In this document: positions 17,872-27,707 of the stretch, piece by piece
How positions within the stretch are numbered: position 1 is the first letter of the stretch
How the letters are laid out: each line of letters opens with the position of its first letter
Notes under the pieces: generated by a model
What the model saw: the letters and a program-made list of their open reading frames with translations, nothing else
What the model was told of the DNA's origin: nothing
Databases searched by the model: none
NCBI GenBank assembly: GCA_020633495.1
Contig: JACKDR010000018.1
Span: 121,837 to 185,836 of the forward strand
Origin: Kofleriaceae bacterium
GTDB taxonomy: Bacteria; Myxococcota_A; Polyangia; Haliangiales; Haliangiaceae
Direction: 5' to 3'
Length of the DNA stretch: 64,000 nucleotides
Program-made: the position numbers and the translations under genes

Positions 17872-20800
17872 CGCACGTCCTCCACCGGCGCCTCGGTGCG
17901 CACCGCGCCCTTGACCGGCACGTACGGCGCGATCAGCGCCAGTCGCTCCTGCGCCTCGTGCAGCCACCGCTCGGTGCCCGGATACCGCGGCCCCTGTAGC
18001 ACCGCGTTGAGCTGGTAGGCGGCGTTGCCGTACTCGCTCTGCAGGATCTTGCGCATCTGCTCGGCGTAGTCGGCGGCGCCCTGGTCGAACTTGAGCTCGG
18101 TGATGACCCACTCCGGCGGCGGCTGGCTGACCAGCGCCTCGATCGTCGCCAGCGTGACGTCGGCGGCGCGCACCGCGGCGGCGACGCCCCACGCCTGCGA
18201 CGCGTACGAGGCCTCGTAGAACGCGGCGCCGAGGGCCTGCATGCGCCGGCCGAGCAGGTCGAGCTGCTTCTGGTCCTCGTCGCGGCTCTTGCCCCAGCGG
18301 AACGTGCGGATCGTCGTGTCGTGGCGCGCGTCGTCGTCGGCGAGCCAGAACTGGCACTCCGCCAGCGCGTCGGCCGCGCGCGGTCCCAGCGACCCGGCGG
18401 CGTCGCGGCCCAGCCGGACCGCCTCCTTGAAGCGCAGCTCGGCGCCCTTGTGATCGGCGGCGGCGTCGGCGGCCTTGGCCTCGAAGGCCTCGAGCACGAT
18501 CGCGACGTCGCGATCGCTGTGGCCCTTGCGCCACTCGGCGTGGATCGCCGCGAGCACGTCGCGCTTGCCGGCGCGTCGGGCCAGGTCGCCGGCCTCGATC
18601 CACGCGGCGCGGGCCTGGTCCGAGGCGCCGCCGGCGCGGGCCACCCGCAGCCACAGCGTGATCGCGCCCAGCTCGTCGCCGCGATCGAGCCAGACGTGGT
18701 CGAGCGCGCGCAGCTGCGCCGCCCGCACCGTCGCCGCCTCGATCTGGCGATCGACCTCGGCGGCGCGGCCCTTCTTGCGGTGCGCCGCCGCCTCGCTGGC
18801 GACCCGCAGGTACGCGGTCGCCGCCTGCGGCCAGTCGAGCTGCCGATCGAGGACCTGGGCCCGGTGCTGCAGCATCTCGACCCACATCGGCGACGCCGCC
18901 AGCTCGTCGCGGCGATCCAGCTCGCTCCACATCCGGGCCGCGTCGGCCAGCGCGCCCGCCTTCTCGTAGGCGATCGCGGTGGCCGCGACGACGTCGTCGA
19001 GCAGCGCCGACCCCGCCGGCACCTGGTAGTACTCGCGCGACAGCAGGCGCGCCGCGCCGGCGTGATCGCCGCGGGCGCCGAGCGCGGCGGCGCGGGCCAG
19101 CTGCTTCTCGAGCTGCTTGTCGCGCGCCGCCACCGAGCGGGCGCTGTCGAGGCAGCCCCGGGCCTCGAGGTCGTCGACGATCGCCTGGGCGGCGGCGTCG
19201 CCCTGGCGCGCCTTGACCAGCGGCACCAGCTGGTCGCGGGCGGCGCGGGCCCGCGCCGTGAAGCACTCGTCGGCCAGCAGCTGGCGCAGGCTGGCCTCGG
19301 CGTCCTCGACCCGCCCGAACGACAGGTCGATCGACGCCTTGCTCATCAGCACCGACGCGACGTCCTCGGCGCGGTCGAGCGTCGGCAGGACCTGGTCGTA
19401 GGCGGCGCGCAGCTCGCCGACCAGCGGCGGCAGGTCGAGCGGCTCGGCGGTCGCCGGATCGCCGGGCTTGGGCAGGGTCAGCGTGCCGGCCTTGATGGCC
19501 TGGCCGATCGCCTCCTCGTAGGCGGCGACCAGCTTGCCGAGCGCGAGCGGCCGGGTGTGGTCGTCGTCGGCGAGCGCGTCGACGACGTCGCGCAGCTGCG
19601 CCGCGGCCTCGACGTAGGCCTCCTGGTAGGCGAGGACGTGGGCGAGCAGGTAGCGGGCCTCGAGCACCTGCGCTGGCGCCTGCGACCGCGCGACGACGTC
19701 CTCGAGCGCCACGCGCGCGGCGGCGTGGCGCGCGTCGTCCTTGCCGGCCTGGTGCTCGCTGGCCGCCCGCGACGCCACGAACCGTGATCGCGCCAGCGCG
19801 ATCCGGGTGTCGTCGACGACGACCCGCGCGGCCTCGGCGCCGTTGGCCTTGGCCCACGCCGAGCCGTCGCCGAAGCGCGCGATCAGGTCGGCGCGCGCCT
19901 GGTCGGCGGCGTCGCGATCGCCGCGCTCGAGCTCGATCTCGATCAGCACCAGCGCCGCCTGCGGCGCCGCCGGGTGCAGCGGCCAGGCGTCGAGCACCTC
20001 GCGCTGCACGGTCGCCGCCTGCTCGGAGGCGCCGAGGTCGCGCAGCGCGTGGGCCAGCTCCTCGTAGACGCCGCGGACGTGGGGCTGCTTGTGGCGCCCG
20101 GCGTGGAAGACGATGCGCGCCAGCTTGAGCGCGGCGTCGGGATCCGGCAGCGACGACTCGCGCCACAGGACCGCCAGGGTCTGGCCGATCTCGACGACCG
20201 CCTGCTGCGCGACCTCGACGGTGGCGCCGTCGGCGGCGCCCAGCTCGGCGGCGCGATCGAGCGCCGACAGCGCCTCGACCCGCTGCTCGTCCTCGATCAG
20301 CGTCTCGCCCAGCTCGGCCCACGCCGCGGCGTCGGGGTGGGCGCCGTCGACCGAGGTCGCGCGCCGGTAGGCCGCGAGCGCGGCGGCGCGCCGGCCGATC
20401 TGGCCGCGCTCGAAGCGGGCGACCCGGCGCCACCCCGAGGCGGCCTCGTCGGGGGTGAACGACGGATCCGGCTGGCACTTGCCGTAGTCGACGGTGCTGC
20501 CGCCGTAGACGCGCTGGCCGAGCGCGTCGTCGATGTCGCCGTACTGCTGCTCGAGCGCGTCGTCGGCCTTGCCCGGGCACAGGAGGTCGCGCAGGCCCTC
20601 GACCAGCGCGTCCTCCCAGCTCAGCTGCTCGTAGAGGCCGAGCAGCTCGTGGACCAGGCCGTCGCGGCGGCGGTCGTCGGGGAACTCGCGGACCATCGTG
20701 CGCGCCACCGACGCCGCCGCGTACGCGTAGTACGGCGCGCCGACCTGGGGCGGCGCCACGCACGGGCTGTCGGCGACCAGGGCGTCGCGCCACATCGAGG

Positions 20801-21334
20801 TCGCGGAGTGCTCGAGCTCGATCCGGTACAGCGCGACCAGCGCGTCGGCGACCACGGCGGTCCGGTCGGTGGTCGGGAACCGGCGCTCGAGCTGCCAGAT
20901 GACGTTGTCGCGGGCGTCGACGATCCGGCCCAGCGTCGCCGACATCCACGCCACCACCTTGGTCCGCTGCGCGTCGTCGGCGCCGGCCGCCGCCCACAGC
21001 GACCGGCACTGCGCCGGCAGCGCGGCGTCCCAGCGCCGCAGGTCGTCGCCCTGATCGATCAGCGCCGCGACGGTGGCGTCGTCGGGCGCCGGCGGCGGCG
21101 GCAGCTCGACGTTCTTCTCGTAGTCCCAGGTCTCGTCGTAGTGCAGCTTCTCGATCCACAGCTGGCTGGGGCCGGTGGTCAAGAGCGCCGGCGACTCGTC
21201 GCCGCCGTCGGGGCCGTCGGGGCCGTCGGGGCCGTCGGCGCCGCCGTCGCCGCGCGCCGCCGGGCCGCCGGCGACGAGCCCGGCCCCGACCGCGATCGCG
21301 ACCAGCGCGGCGCGCGCGCGCGCGACCGCGTCAT
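17868..21334 (-). CDS. giant exported TPR protein, apparent frameshift in signal peptide
   Basis: The reading frame that ends at 17868 encodes about 1150 residues rich in TPR-like helical pairs (for example PDAAAWAELGETLIEDEQRV and EQAATVQREVLDAWPLHPAA). It has no start codon near its beginning. ATG 21334 overlaps the kinase stop as ATGA, but its frame is shifted by one base. Joining the two within the GC dinucleotide tract at 21308-21327 gives a normal signal peptide, AALVAIAVGAGLVAGGPAA. I therefore infer one gene with an indel there. After a Gly/Asp/Pro-rich linker (GADGPDGPDGPDGGD) the mature protein is periplasmic or surface-exposed. TPR proteins act as scaffolds. Coupling to the kinase-STAND gene upstream and the TPR lipoprotein downstream suggests one complex. 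Confidence 0.75.
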
Positions 21335-24264
21335 CGCGTGCCCCCGTCGTCGCGGCACTGCGCGACCTGCCGCTGCAGCGCCTGGACCTGGGCCTCGAGC
21401 GCGGTGGCGCGCTCCTCGACCTCGGCGAGCCGCTTGCTCGCCAGCTCGTGCAGCTGCTGCGCGGTCTCGGCGTAGATGCGCTGGCTCTCGGCGCGCCGCC
21501 GCTCGGTCTCGGCGCGCTCGACGGCCTCGCGGACCCGCTCGGCCTGCTTGAGGGTCTCGGCGCGCTCGGCCATGGCGCGGGCCTCGGCGGCACGGGCCGC
21601 CTCGGCGGCGCGGGTCGCCTCGTCGCGCAGCCGCTGGTTCTCGCGCGAGGTGTCGCGCGCGGCGTCGCGCTCGCGCTCGGCCTCGGCCTGGGCGATCTCG
21701 GCGCGCTGGCGGGCCAGCTGGCTGGCCGAGGCGTCGGCCTCGGCCTGCAGCCGCGCCTTGTCGGCGTCGACCCGCGCGGCCTCGGCGTGGCCGCGCTCGA
21801 CCTCGGCCTGCTCGCGGGCGTGGGCGGCGCGGGCGCGATCGCGCTGGGCGGCGCGGAAGCTGACGATCAGCACCGCGGCGGCGACCGCCAGCATCAGCAA
21901 CGCGGCGCCGACCGCGCGCCGGGTCCACCGCTGCTGCCGGCCGGCGGCGGTCGCCGCAGCGTCGACGAACTCGAGCGCGGCGGCGCCGAGCTTGGCGCGG
22001 ACGCCGACCGCGGCGGCGAGCCGGGCGCCGCGCCACAGCAGGTCCGGCGGCCGGCCGCTGCGCTGCCACTGCGCGGCGTCGTCCTCGCAGTCGGCGAGCA
22101 GCTCGCGCTCGGCGCGGGTCTCGTCGAGCCACGACCGCAGCGTCGGCCAGCGCCGGCCCAGCGCCTCGTGGACGACCTCGAGCGAGGCGGCGCCGGCGTC
22201 GTCGACGACGCGGGTGATCAGCCGGCGCTCGACCAGGCGCGCCAGGACCCGCCGCTCGCCGTCGTGGCTGGCCAGCTGGGCCTCGGCGAGCCGGACCCGG
22301 GTGCCGTCGGGGCGGAACAGCTGGACCAGCACCGAGCGCATCGCGTCGCGGGCGGCGCCGTCGAGCTGCTCGAAGACCGCCTGCGCGGCCTCGGCGAGCG
22401 CGCCCTCGATGCCGCCGATCGCGTCCCACACCGCGCGCGGCAGGACCTTGCGATCGAGGTCGCGGCCCTCCCACCACCGGGTCAGCGCGAACTGCACCAG
22501 CGGCAGCGCGCCGGGATCGCTGTCGAGGATGCGCCGGGCCTCGGCGACGACCTCGGCGACGCCCTCGAGGGCGAACCCCGCGGCCCGGGCCGGCGCCTCG
22601 ACCAGATCGCCGATCGCCGAGGTCGCGACGCCGCGGACCGTGAACAGGTTGCGCTCGGGCAGACGATCGAGCGCGGGCAGCGCCGCGACCGGGCCCAGCA
22701 GATCGTCGCGCACGGTCGCGATCAGCCGCGCCGGCGCGCCCGCGGCGATCACCTGGCCGCGCACCGCGACCGGCGCCGAGCCCTCGGCGATCGCGACCAT
22801 CGCGTCGGCGAAGCGGTCGCGCTCGTCGGCGGGCAGCCGCAGCAGCTCCTCGAGCTGGTCGATCACGACCGCCAGGCCGAGCCGCGACGGCGGCGCGACC
22901 GCGCCGTCGGCGATCGCCAGGGCGCGCGCGCCCTCGGACGGCCGCACCGCGACCAGCTGCCAGCCGTCGACGCCGTCGATCAGATCGCGATCGAGCCGCG
23001 ACGCCACGCCGGCGATCGCCAGGGACGACTTGCCGCAGCCCGACGGCCCGGCCAGGACCAGGGCGCGCCGCGCCTGCAGCAGCGCGGCGATCGCGTCGAC
23101 GTCGCCGTCGCGACCGAAGATGTGACCGGCGCGCCGGTGGTCGAACGCGGCCAGGCCGACGTACGGCGGATCCGGCACGCCCCACGGCCGCAGCCAGGCC
23201 TCGTCGAGCGCCGCCACCAGGTCGCCGGTGGGCCGGGCCTCGGGCCGCAGCGCCAGCATCCGGTCGATCAGCGTCGCGACCGCGGGCGGCACGTCGGGCG
23301 CGGCCTCGGTCAGCGGCACGACCTCGCCGCGCACGGTCGCGGTGTTGAGCGCGGCGTGCCAGCGCTCGACGTCGAGCCGGCTCAGCGTGTTGCCGGTGGC
23401 GAGGTCGTCGGGCACCCGGTACGGCAGCCGGCCCGCGATCGCCCGGTACAGCATGACGCCGAGGGCGTAGACGTCGCCGGCCGGCGCCGGCGGCAGGCCG
23501 TCGAAGCTCTCGGGCGGGATATAGCCGGGCGTGCCGACCACCACCGTCGAGCCGGCGGCGGCGGCGACGTCGGGCATCTCGTCCATCGACACCGCGCCGG
23601 TGGCGCCGCCGGGCGCGAGGTCGACCAGCTCGGCGGCGACGTCGCGGCGCTGGCCGCCGAGCGACGCGACCCCGAAGTCGAGGACGTGGACCGCCCCCGA
23701 CGCCGACAGGAACACGTTGGCCGGCTTGAGGTCGCAGTGGGCGACGCCGGCCGCGTGGCACACCGCGAGCGCGTCCGCCACCGGCCGCGCCACCGCCAGC
23801 GCCCGCCGCCAGTACAGCGCGCCGCGGTGCAGCCGGTCGCCCAGGGTCTCGCCCTGCAGGAGCTCCATCGCGATGAACGCGACCCGGGGGTCGCGGGCGA
23901 TGCCGACGTCGTAGATCGTGACGATCGAGCTGCACCGGACCTCGCGGACCGCGCGGACCTCGTCGAGCCAGGTGTGGGGGCCGCCGCTGCGGCTGAGCCC
24001 GCCGCTGCCGCCGCTGCCGGTCGGCCCCGGGCCCCGGCCCGACCCCGGCGACGCGCCGCCGAGGGTCGGGGTGCCGCCGCCGTCGCCCGGGGGCACCAGC
24101 AGCTTGAGGGCCACCGTCCGGACCTCGGCGCCCTCGACCTCCTGCCGGGCCCGCCATACCTCGCCGAACCCGCCCGCGCCGAGCATCTCGGCGAGGCGGT
24201 AGCGGCCGTCGATCAGCTGACCGGGTCGGCCGAGGCGCGCCAGGGTGGCGTCCCCCGAGGACAT
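21331..24264 (-). CDS. membrane Ser/Thr kinase fused to STAND-type ATPase and coiled coil
   Basis: 977 residues from ATG 24264. The kinase domain (about 20-350) has GAGGFGEVW, Lys54 (VALK), the catalytic loop HCDLKPAN (177-183) and DFG (196-198), so it should be active. A 40-residue Gly/Pro/Ser insert (about 60-97) interrupts the N-lobe. A short linker leads to a STAND/nSTAND1-like ATPase with Walker A GPSGCGKS (406-413) and Walker B VVIDQLEEL (466-474). A membrane helix lies near 783-803. The remaining 170 residues form a long Ala/Glu/Arg coiled coil outside the cytoplasm. Myxobacterial kinase-nSTAND proteins usually end in WD40 repeats; here the output is membrane plus coiled coil. It overlaps the giant TPR gene by ATGA and is probably the sensor of that operon. 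Confidence 0.88.
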   Translation of the reverse strand: MSSGDATLARLGRPGQLIDGRYRLAEMLGAGGFGEVWRARQEVEGAEVRTVALKLLVPPGDGGGTPTLGGASPGSGRGPGPTGSGGSGGLSRSGGPHTWLDEVRAVREVRCSSIVTIYDVGIARDPRVAFIAMELLQGETLGDRLHRGALYWRRALAVARPVADALAVCHAAGVAHCDLKPANVFLSASGAVHVLDFGVASLGGQRRDVAAELVDLAPGGATGAVSMDEMPDVAAAAGSTVVVGTPGYIPPESFDGLPPAPAGDVYALGVMLYRAIAGRLPYRVPDDLATGNTLSRLDVERWHAALNTATVRGEVVPLTEAAPDVPPAVATLIDRMLALRPEARPTGDLVAALDEAWLRPWGVPDPPYVGLAAFDHRRAGHIFGRDGDVDAIAALLQARRALVLAGPSGCGKSSLAIAGVASRLDRDLIDGVDGWQLVAVRPSEGARALAIADGAVAPPSRLGLAVVIDQLEELLRLPADERDRFADAMVAIAEGSAPVAVRGQVIAAGAPARLIATVRDDLLGPVAALPALDRLPERNLFTVRGVATSAIGDLVEAPARAAGFALEGVAEVVAEARRILDSDPGALPLVQFALTRWWEGRDLDRKVLPRAVWDAIGGIEGALAEAAQAVFEQLDGAARDAMRSVLVQLFRPDGTRVRLAEAQLASHDGERRVLARLVERRLITRVVDDAGAASLEVVHEALGRRWPTLRSWLDETRAERELLADCEDDAAQWQRSGRPPDLLWRGARLAAAVGVRAKLGAAALEFVDAAATAAGRQQRWTRRAVGAALLMLAVAAAVLIVSFRAAQRDRARAAHAREQAEVERGHAEAARVDADKARLQAEADASASQLARQRAEIAQAEAERERDAARDTSRENQRLRDEATRAAEAARAAEARAMAERAETLKQAERVREAVERAETERRRAESQRIYAETAQQLHELASKRLAEVEERATALEAQVQALQRQVAQCRDDGGTR

Positions 24265-24285
24265 CGTCGGAAAGGTATCGCGGAT

Positions 24286-24318
24286 GCAGGGTGGCTGCCA
24301 CGTCGCGTGGCATCCTGC
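24286..24318. promoter_or_regulatory. nested inverted repeat between divergent genes
   Basis: TGCCACG-TCG-CGTGGCA (24296-24312) is a perfect 7-bp inverted repeat with a 3-base spacer. It is flanked by GCAGG (24286) and CCTGC (24314-24318), which extend the symmetry. It sits in the 58-bp gap between the kinase start (24264, minus) and the crotonase start (24323, plus), where it could act as an operator for both promoters. As RNA it would also fold just before the crotonase start. Confidence 0.5.
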
Positions 24319-24322
24319 GCCC

Positions 24323-25144
24323 ATGTCCTCCACCGACACCGAGCCGCTGCGGGTCGAGCGCGTCGACGACGGCGCGCTGGCCGTGGTCACCCTCACCGCC
24401 CCGACCATGCCGCCGCCGTTCTTCGCGGCCTGCGAGCGGGTCTTCACCGACCTCGCCGCCGATCCAGCGCTGCGCGCGGTCGTCGTCCGCGGCGGCGGCA
24501 AGGCCTTCAGCTACGGCCTCGACCTGGCCCAGGCGTTCGCCGCCTGGGGCCCCCAGCTGTCGGGCGGCGGCCTGGCGGCGAGCCGGACCGCCACGTTCCA
24601 GCTGGTCAAGCAGCTGCAGCGCAGCTTCAACGCGGTCGCCGCCTGCCCGGCGCCGGTGATCGCCGCGATCCACGGCTGGTGCATCGGCGGCGGCCTCGAC
24701 CTGATCTCGGCCTGCGACATCCGCCTGTGCGCCGCCGACGCCCGGTTCTCGCTGCGCGAGACCCGGGTCGCGATGGTCGCCGACCTGGGCAGCCTGCAGC
24801 GGTTGCCCCGGATCCTGTCGCCGGGGCACCTCCGCGAGCTGGCGTTCACCGGCAAGGACATCGACGCCGCGCGCGCCGAAAAGATCGGCCTGGTCAACGA
24901 CGTCCTGCCCGACCGCGACGCCCTCGACGCCGCGGCCCTGGCCCTGGCCCGCGACATCGCGGCGGCGCCGCCGCTGGTGGTGCGCGGGGTCAAGCACGTC
25001 CTCGAGGTCGGCGACGGCAAGAGCGTCGCCGACGGCCTCGACTACGTCGCGGCCTGGAACTCGGCGTTCCTGGCGTCCGAGGACCTCGGCGAGGCGGTGG
25101 CGGCGTTCGCGCAGAAGCGGCCGCCGGTGTTCAAGGGCAAGTAG
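24323..25144 (+). CDS. enoyl-CoA hydratase/isomerase, dienoyl-CoA isomerase (ECH1) type
   Basis: 273 residues from ATG 24323. It is a crotonase-fold enzyme with the oxyanion-hole segment IHGWCIGGGLDL and the CoA-binding GGGKAFSYGLDL. The motif RVAMVADLGSLQRLP and the tail LDYVAAWNSAFLASEDL match the pattern of eukaryotic and bacterial delta(3,5)-delta(2,4)-dienoyl-CoA isomerases more closely than plain hydratases. In particular the Asp in VADLG replaces the second hydratase glutamate. I therefore expect it to isomerise 3,5-dienoyl-CoAs in the breakdown of unsaturated fatty acids in the cytoplasm. No other beta-oxidation gene is next to it. Confidence 0.85.
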   Translation: MSSTDTEPLRVERVDDGALAVVTLTAPTMPPPFFAACERVFTDLAADPALRAVVVRGGGKAFSYGLDLAQAFAAWGPQLSGGGLAASRTATFQLVKQLQRSFNAVAACPAPVIAAIHGWCIGGGLDLISACDIRLCAADARFSLRETRVAMVADLGSLQRLPRILSPGHLRELAFTGKDIDAARAEKIGLVNDVLPDRDALDAAALALARDIAAAPPLVVRGVKHVLEVGDGKSVADGLDYVAAWNSAFLASEDLGEAVAAFAQKRPPVFKGK

Positions 25145-25217
25145 CGGCGCCGCCCGCCGGCGGCCGGCCCGGCCGGGCCGCGCCGCGACCGCCGCGGTGT
25201 GGTATGCGACGCCCAGC

Positions 25218-26312
25218 GTGACCCGCGCGATCCACCACCGCTACGTCGACCCGCTGGCGCAGATCTGGCTCGACGCCGCCGCGCGGGTCGGCCTGCGCGT
25301 GGTCCGCGCCGACGACGCCTACGCCAGCAGCGACGGTGCCGGCACGCTGACGATCGGCGGCGACGCCAGCCTCGATCCCGACGACTCGCTGGCCCAGATG
25401 ATCTTCCACGAGCTGTGCCACTCGCTGGTGCAGGGCGAGGACAACCTGCGGGTGCCCGACTGGGGCCTCGACAACGAGACCGACCGCGACGCCTGGCGCG
25501 AGCACGGCTGCCTGCGCCTGCAGGCGACGCTGGCCGGCCGCCACGGCCTGCGCCGCTTCTTCGCGCCGACCACCGACTACCGCGGCGACTTCTGGGATCA
25601 CCTGCCCGCCGATCCGCTCGCCGATCGCGGCGATCCGTCGGTGCAGCTCGCGATCGCCGGGCTGCGCCGGGTCGCGCACCCGCCGTGGGCGCCCGCGGTC
25701 GAGGACGCGCTGGCGCGCACCGCCGCGCTGGCCGCGGCGGTCGCGGCCGCGCCCGCGCCCGGCGCCGCCCACGTCGCCGTCGACGGCCTGCCGTCGCTGT
25801 GGGACCAGCTCGACCCGCCGCCGCCGCCACACCCGACCGGGCTGCCGGCGTCGCCGCTGGCCGCCGTCGACGATCGCCGCTGCGGCGGCTGCGCGTGGCG
25901 GTTCGAGGGCGGCCCGGGCCGCCGCGCCGAGCGCTGCCGCCAGGCCGACAACGCCCGCGTCGATCCGGCGTGGCCCGGCTGCGAGCGGTGGGAGCCGGCG
26001 CTCGACTGCCAGACCTGCGGCGCCTGCTGCCGCGCCGCCTACCACTCGGTCGAGGTGTCGCGCCGCGATCCGGCGGTGCGCGCGCGCCCCGACTACGTCG
26101 TCGACCGCGGCACCTACCTCGAGATCCGGCGCGCCGGCGACCGCTGCGCCGCGCTCGGCGGCGGCGAGGTCGTCACCGGCGCCGACGGCGCCCGCACCAC
26201 GACCCGCTACGCGTGCGCGATCTACGACGATCGGCCGCGGACCTGCCGCGACTTCACGCTGGGCAGCGCGCACTGCCTGACCGCGCGCCGGCGGGTCGGG
26301 CTGTCGGGGTAG
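25218..26312 (+). CDS. fusion of HExxH metalloprotease-like domain and YkgJ-type cysteine cluster
   Basis: 364 residues from GTG 25218; GTG 25197, seven codons earlier, is also possible. The N-terminal half contains the zinc-protease motif HELCH in MIFHELCHSLVQGE, followed by a conserved-looking DNETDRDAWREHGCLRLQ helix. The C-terminal half, after a Pro-rich linker, has two cysteine groups. One is CGGCAWRF with spaced C residues and CERWEP. The other, CQTCGACC with CAIYDDRPRTCRDF and a final HC, is the signature of the YkgJ family (zinc or iron chelating, UPF0153). No signal peptide is evident, so it is probably cytoplasmic. The function is unknown. The close combination of a putative protease with a metal-binding cysteine cluster suggests metal-dependent processing or metal handling. 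Confidence 0.75.
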   Translation: MTRAIHHRYVDPLAQIWLDAAARVGLRVVRADDAYASSDGAGTLTIGGDASLDPDDSLAQMIFHELCHSLVQGEDNLRVPDWGLDNETDRDAWREHGCLRLQATLAGRHGLRRFFAPTTDYRGDFWDHLPADPLADRGDPSVQLAIAGLRRVAHPPWAPAVEDALARTAALAAAVAAAPAPGAAHVAVDGLPSLWDQLDPPPPPHPTGLPASPLAAVDDRRCGGCAWRFEGGPGRRAERCRQADNARVDPAWPGCERWEPALDCQTCGACCRAAYHSVEVSRRDPAVRARPDYVVDRGTYLEIRRAGDRCAALGGGEVVTGADGARTTTRYACAIYDDRPRTCRDFTLGSAHCLTARRRVGLSG

Positions 26313-26323
26313 CCGCCGCGGCG

Positions 26324-26773
26324 CTACGGCTTGCCGCGGAACAGCTTGGTCATCCGGTTGATGGTCAGGCCCTGGGGGTCGGCGGCGCGGCGATCCGCGA
26401 TCACCAGCAGCAGCTCGCCCTGCGCCATCGACACCCCGGTGGCCTGCCCGACCGCGGTCAGCCCGGCCGGCTCCGCCGCCTTGGCCAGCTCGGCGGTGGC
26501 GTACACGCACACCACGGTGTCGACGCCGCTGACCGTGCCGGCCTTGCAGTCGCCGCCGCCGTAGCTGCTGCCGTCGGCGACCTCGAACGCCGACACGGTC
26601 AGGCCCGCGGCCTTCCAGCCGGCGAGCGCGGCGTCGACGCCGGCCGGCGCGCCGGCGCCGGCGCGGCCCTTCGACGCCGGCTTGTCCTCGTCGCAGGCGC
26701 CGACCGCCACGGCCAGCGCCGCGGCGGCGAGCGCGATCCGCAGGTGGGAGCGCGTCGTCACGGTGGACGTCAC
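26324..26773 (-). CDS. small hypothetical lipoprotein
   Basis: 149 residues from GTG 26773, which overlaps the stop of the upstream gene as GTGA; GTG 26761 is an alternative. A lipoprotein signal ends in lipobox AVGAC, followed by EDKPASKG and a Gly/Ala linker. The mature part of about 100 residues has two cysteines that could form a disulfide (GGDCKAG and VVCVYA). No known domain was recognised. The overlap implies translation coupled to the His-rich exported protein encoded by the preceding gene. It converges with the metalloprotease-YkgJ gene, whose stop is 12 bp away. Confidence 0.7.
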   Translation of the reverse strand: MTSTVTTRSHLRIALAAAALAVAVGACDEDKPASKGRAGAGAPAGVDAALAGWKAAGLTVSAFEVADGSSYGGGDCKAGTVSGVDTVVCVYATAELAKAAEPAGLTAVGQATGVSMAQGELLLVIADRRAADPQGLTINRMTKLFRGKP

Positions 26774-27597
26774 CAGCGGCCGCGCCCGCGCTTGCCGTGG
26801 CCCTTGCGCTTGCCCTTCACCTTGTACTTGCCGTGGTGGTGGTGCTCGTCGTGGATGATCACCGCGCCGCCGACGTGGCCGCCGATGCCGATCTCGACCA
26901 CCGGCACGCCGACCTCGACGGTGAGCGACGGCGCCACGACCTCGACGCCGGCGTGGACGTGGCCGCGGGCGTGGACCACCGGCTCCTCGACGACCACCGC
27001 CGGGACCTCGGCGTGGACGTGCAGCCCGATCCACGCCGGCGGCGGCGCCTCGACCACGACGGTCGGCCGCTCGTAGCTGATCGGCTGGTAGACGACGTCG
27101 ATGGGATCGAGCTCGGCGCGACCGTCGAGGTAGGCCTGCGGCGGCTCGCCGACGAACCAGTAGGCGCCGCCCTGCAGCTCGAACGAGGCGCCCTCGGGCG
27201 GCGCGTAGGCGTGGTAGTGCGGGCCGTCGAGGTAGCAGTACTCGACCTGCGGATCGTCGTCGTCGACGACGACGTCGACGTGGATCGGGTGGTGGCCGTT
27301 GTACGCGTACTTGGGGCCCTCCCAGCCGTAGGCCACCGGATCGCCGACGAAGAAGTACTCGCCTTCGTGGACCCGGTACTGCACCTTGGCGTCGGCGGGC
27401 GCGTAGATGTGGACGTGCGGCACCTCGATGTGGCAGACGCCGCCGCCCTCCGCCTTCGGGATCGGGTGGATGCCGACGAACTTCACCTGCTGCAGCTTGC
27501 GGCCCTTGCCGGCGGCGGCGTCGGTCGCGGCGCTGGTGGCGGCGGCGACGCCGGCGAGGCTGGCGAGGGTGAGGATGGCGAGGCGCGTGCGTACCAT
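26770..27597 (-). CDS. exported histidine-rich hypothetical protein
   Basis: 275 residues from ATG 27597, with GGAGG six bases upstream. It has a signal peptide (LAILTLASLAGVAAA). The mature protein is unusually rich in His, Tyr and Val-Val runs. It has a recurring pattern of aromatic-His pairs in the first half (HVHIYAPADAKVQYRVHEGE, HYHAYAPPEG). In the second half it has an HVHAEVPAVVVEEP-type segment, then HDEHHHHGK and a Lys/Gly/Arg tail. The repeated [YW]-F-V-G-[DE]-P units (EYFFVGDPVAY and AYWFVGEPPQAY) show an internal duplication. I infer a secreted or outer-membrane, possibly metal-binding, protein. It is divergent from the FHA-sigma54 activator, across a tandem operator-like site. 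Confidence 0.7.
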   Translation of the reverse strand: MVRTRLAILTLASLAGVAAATSAATDAAAGKGRKLQQVKFVGIHPIPKAEGGGVCHIEVPHVHIYAPADAKVQYRVHEGEYFFVGDPVAYGWEGPKYAYNGHHPIHVDVVVDDDDPQVEYCYLDGPHYHAYAPPEGASFELQGGAYWFVGEPPQAYLDGRAELDPIDVVYQPISYERPTVVVEAPPPAWIGLHVHAEVPAVVVEEPVVHARGHVHAGVEVVAPSLTVEVGVPVVEIGIGGHVGGAVIIHDEHHHHGKYKVKGKRKGHGKRGRGRW

Positions 27598-27707
27598 GTA
27601 GGACCTCCGGGACCCGGGACGGCGGGGCCGTGGCTTCCTGGAGCAACCGTCGCGCCACCCTTGGCCCCCCGGATCTCGGCGGCTTGCGGCGACGAAACGA
27701 CCGCCGC

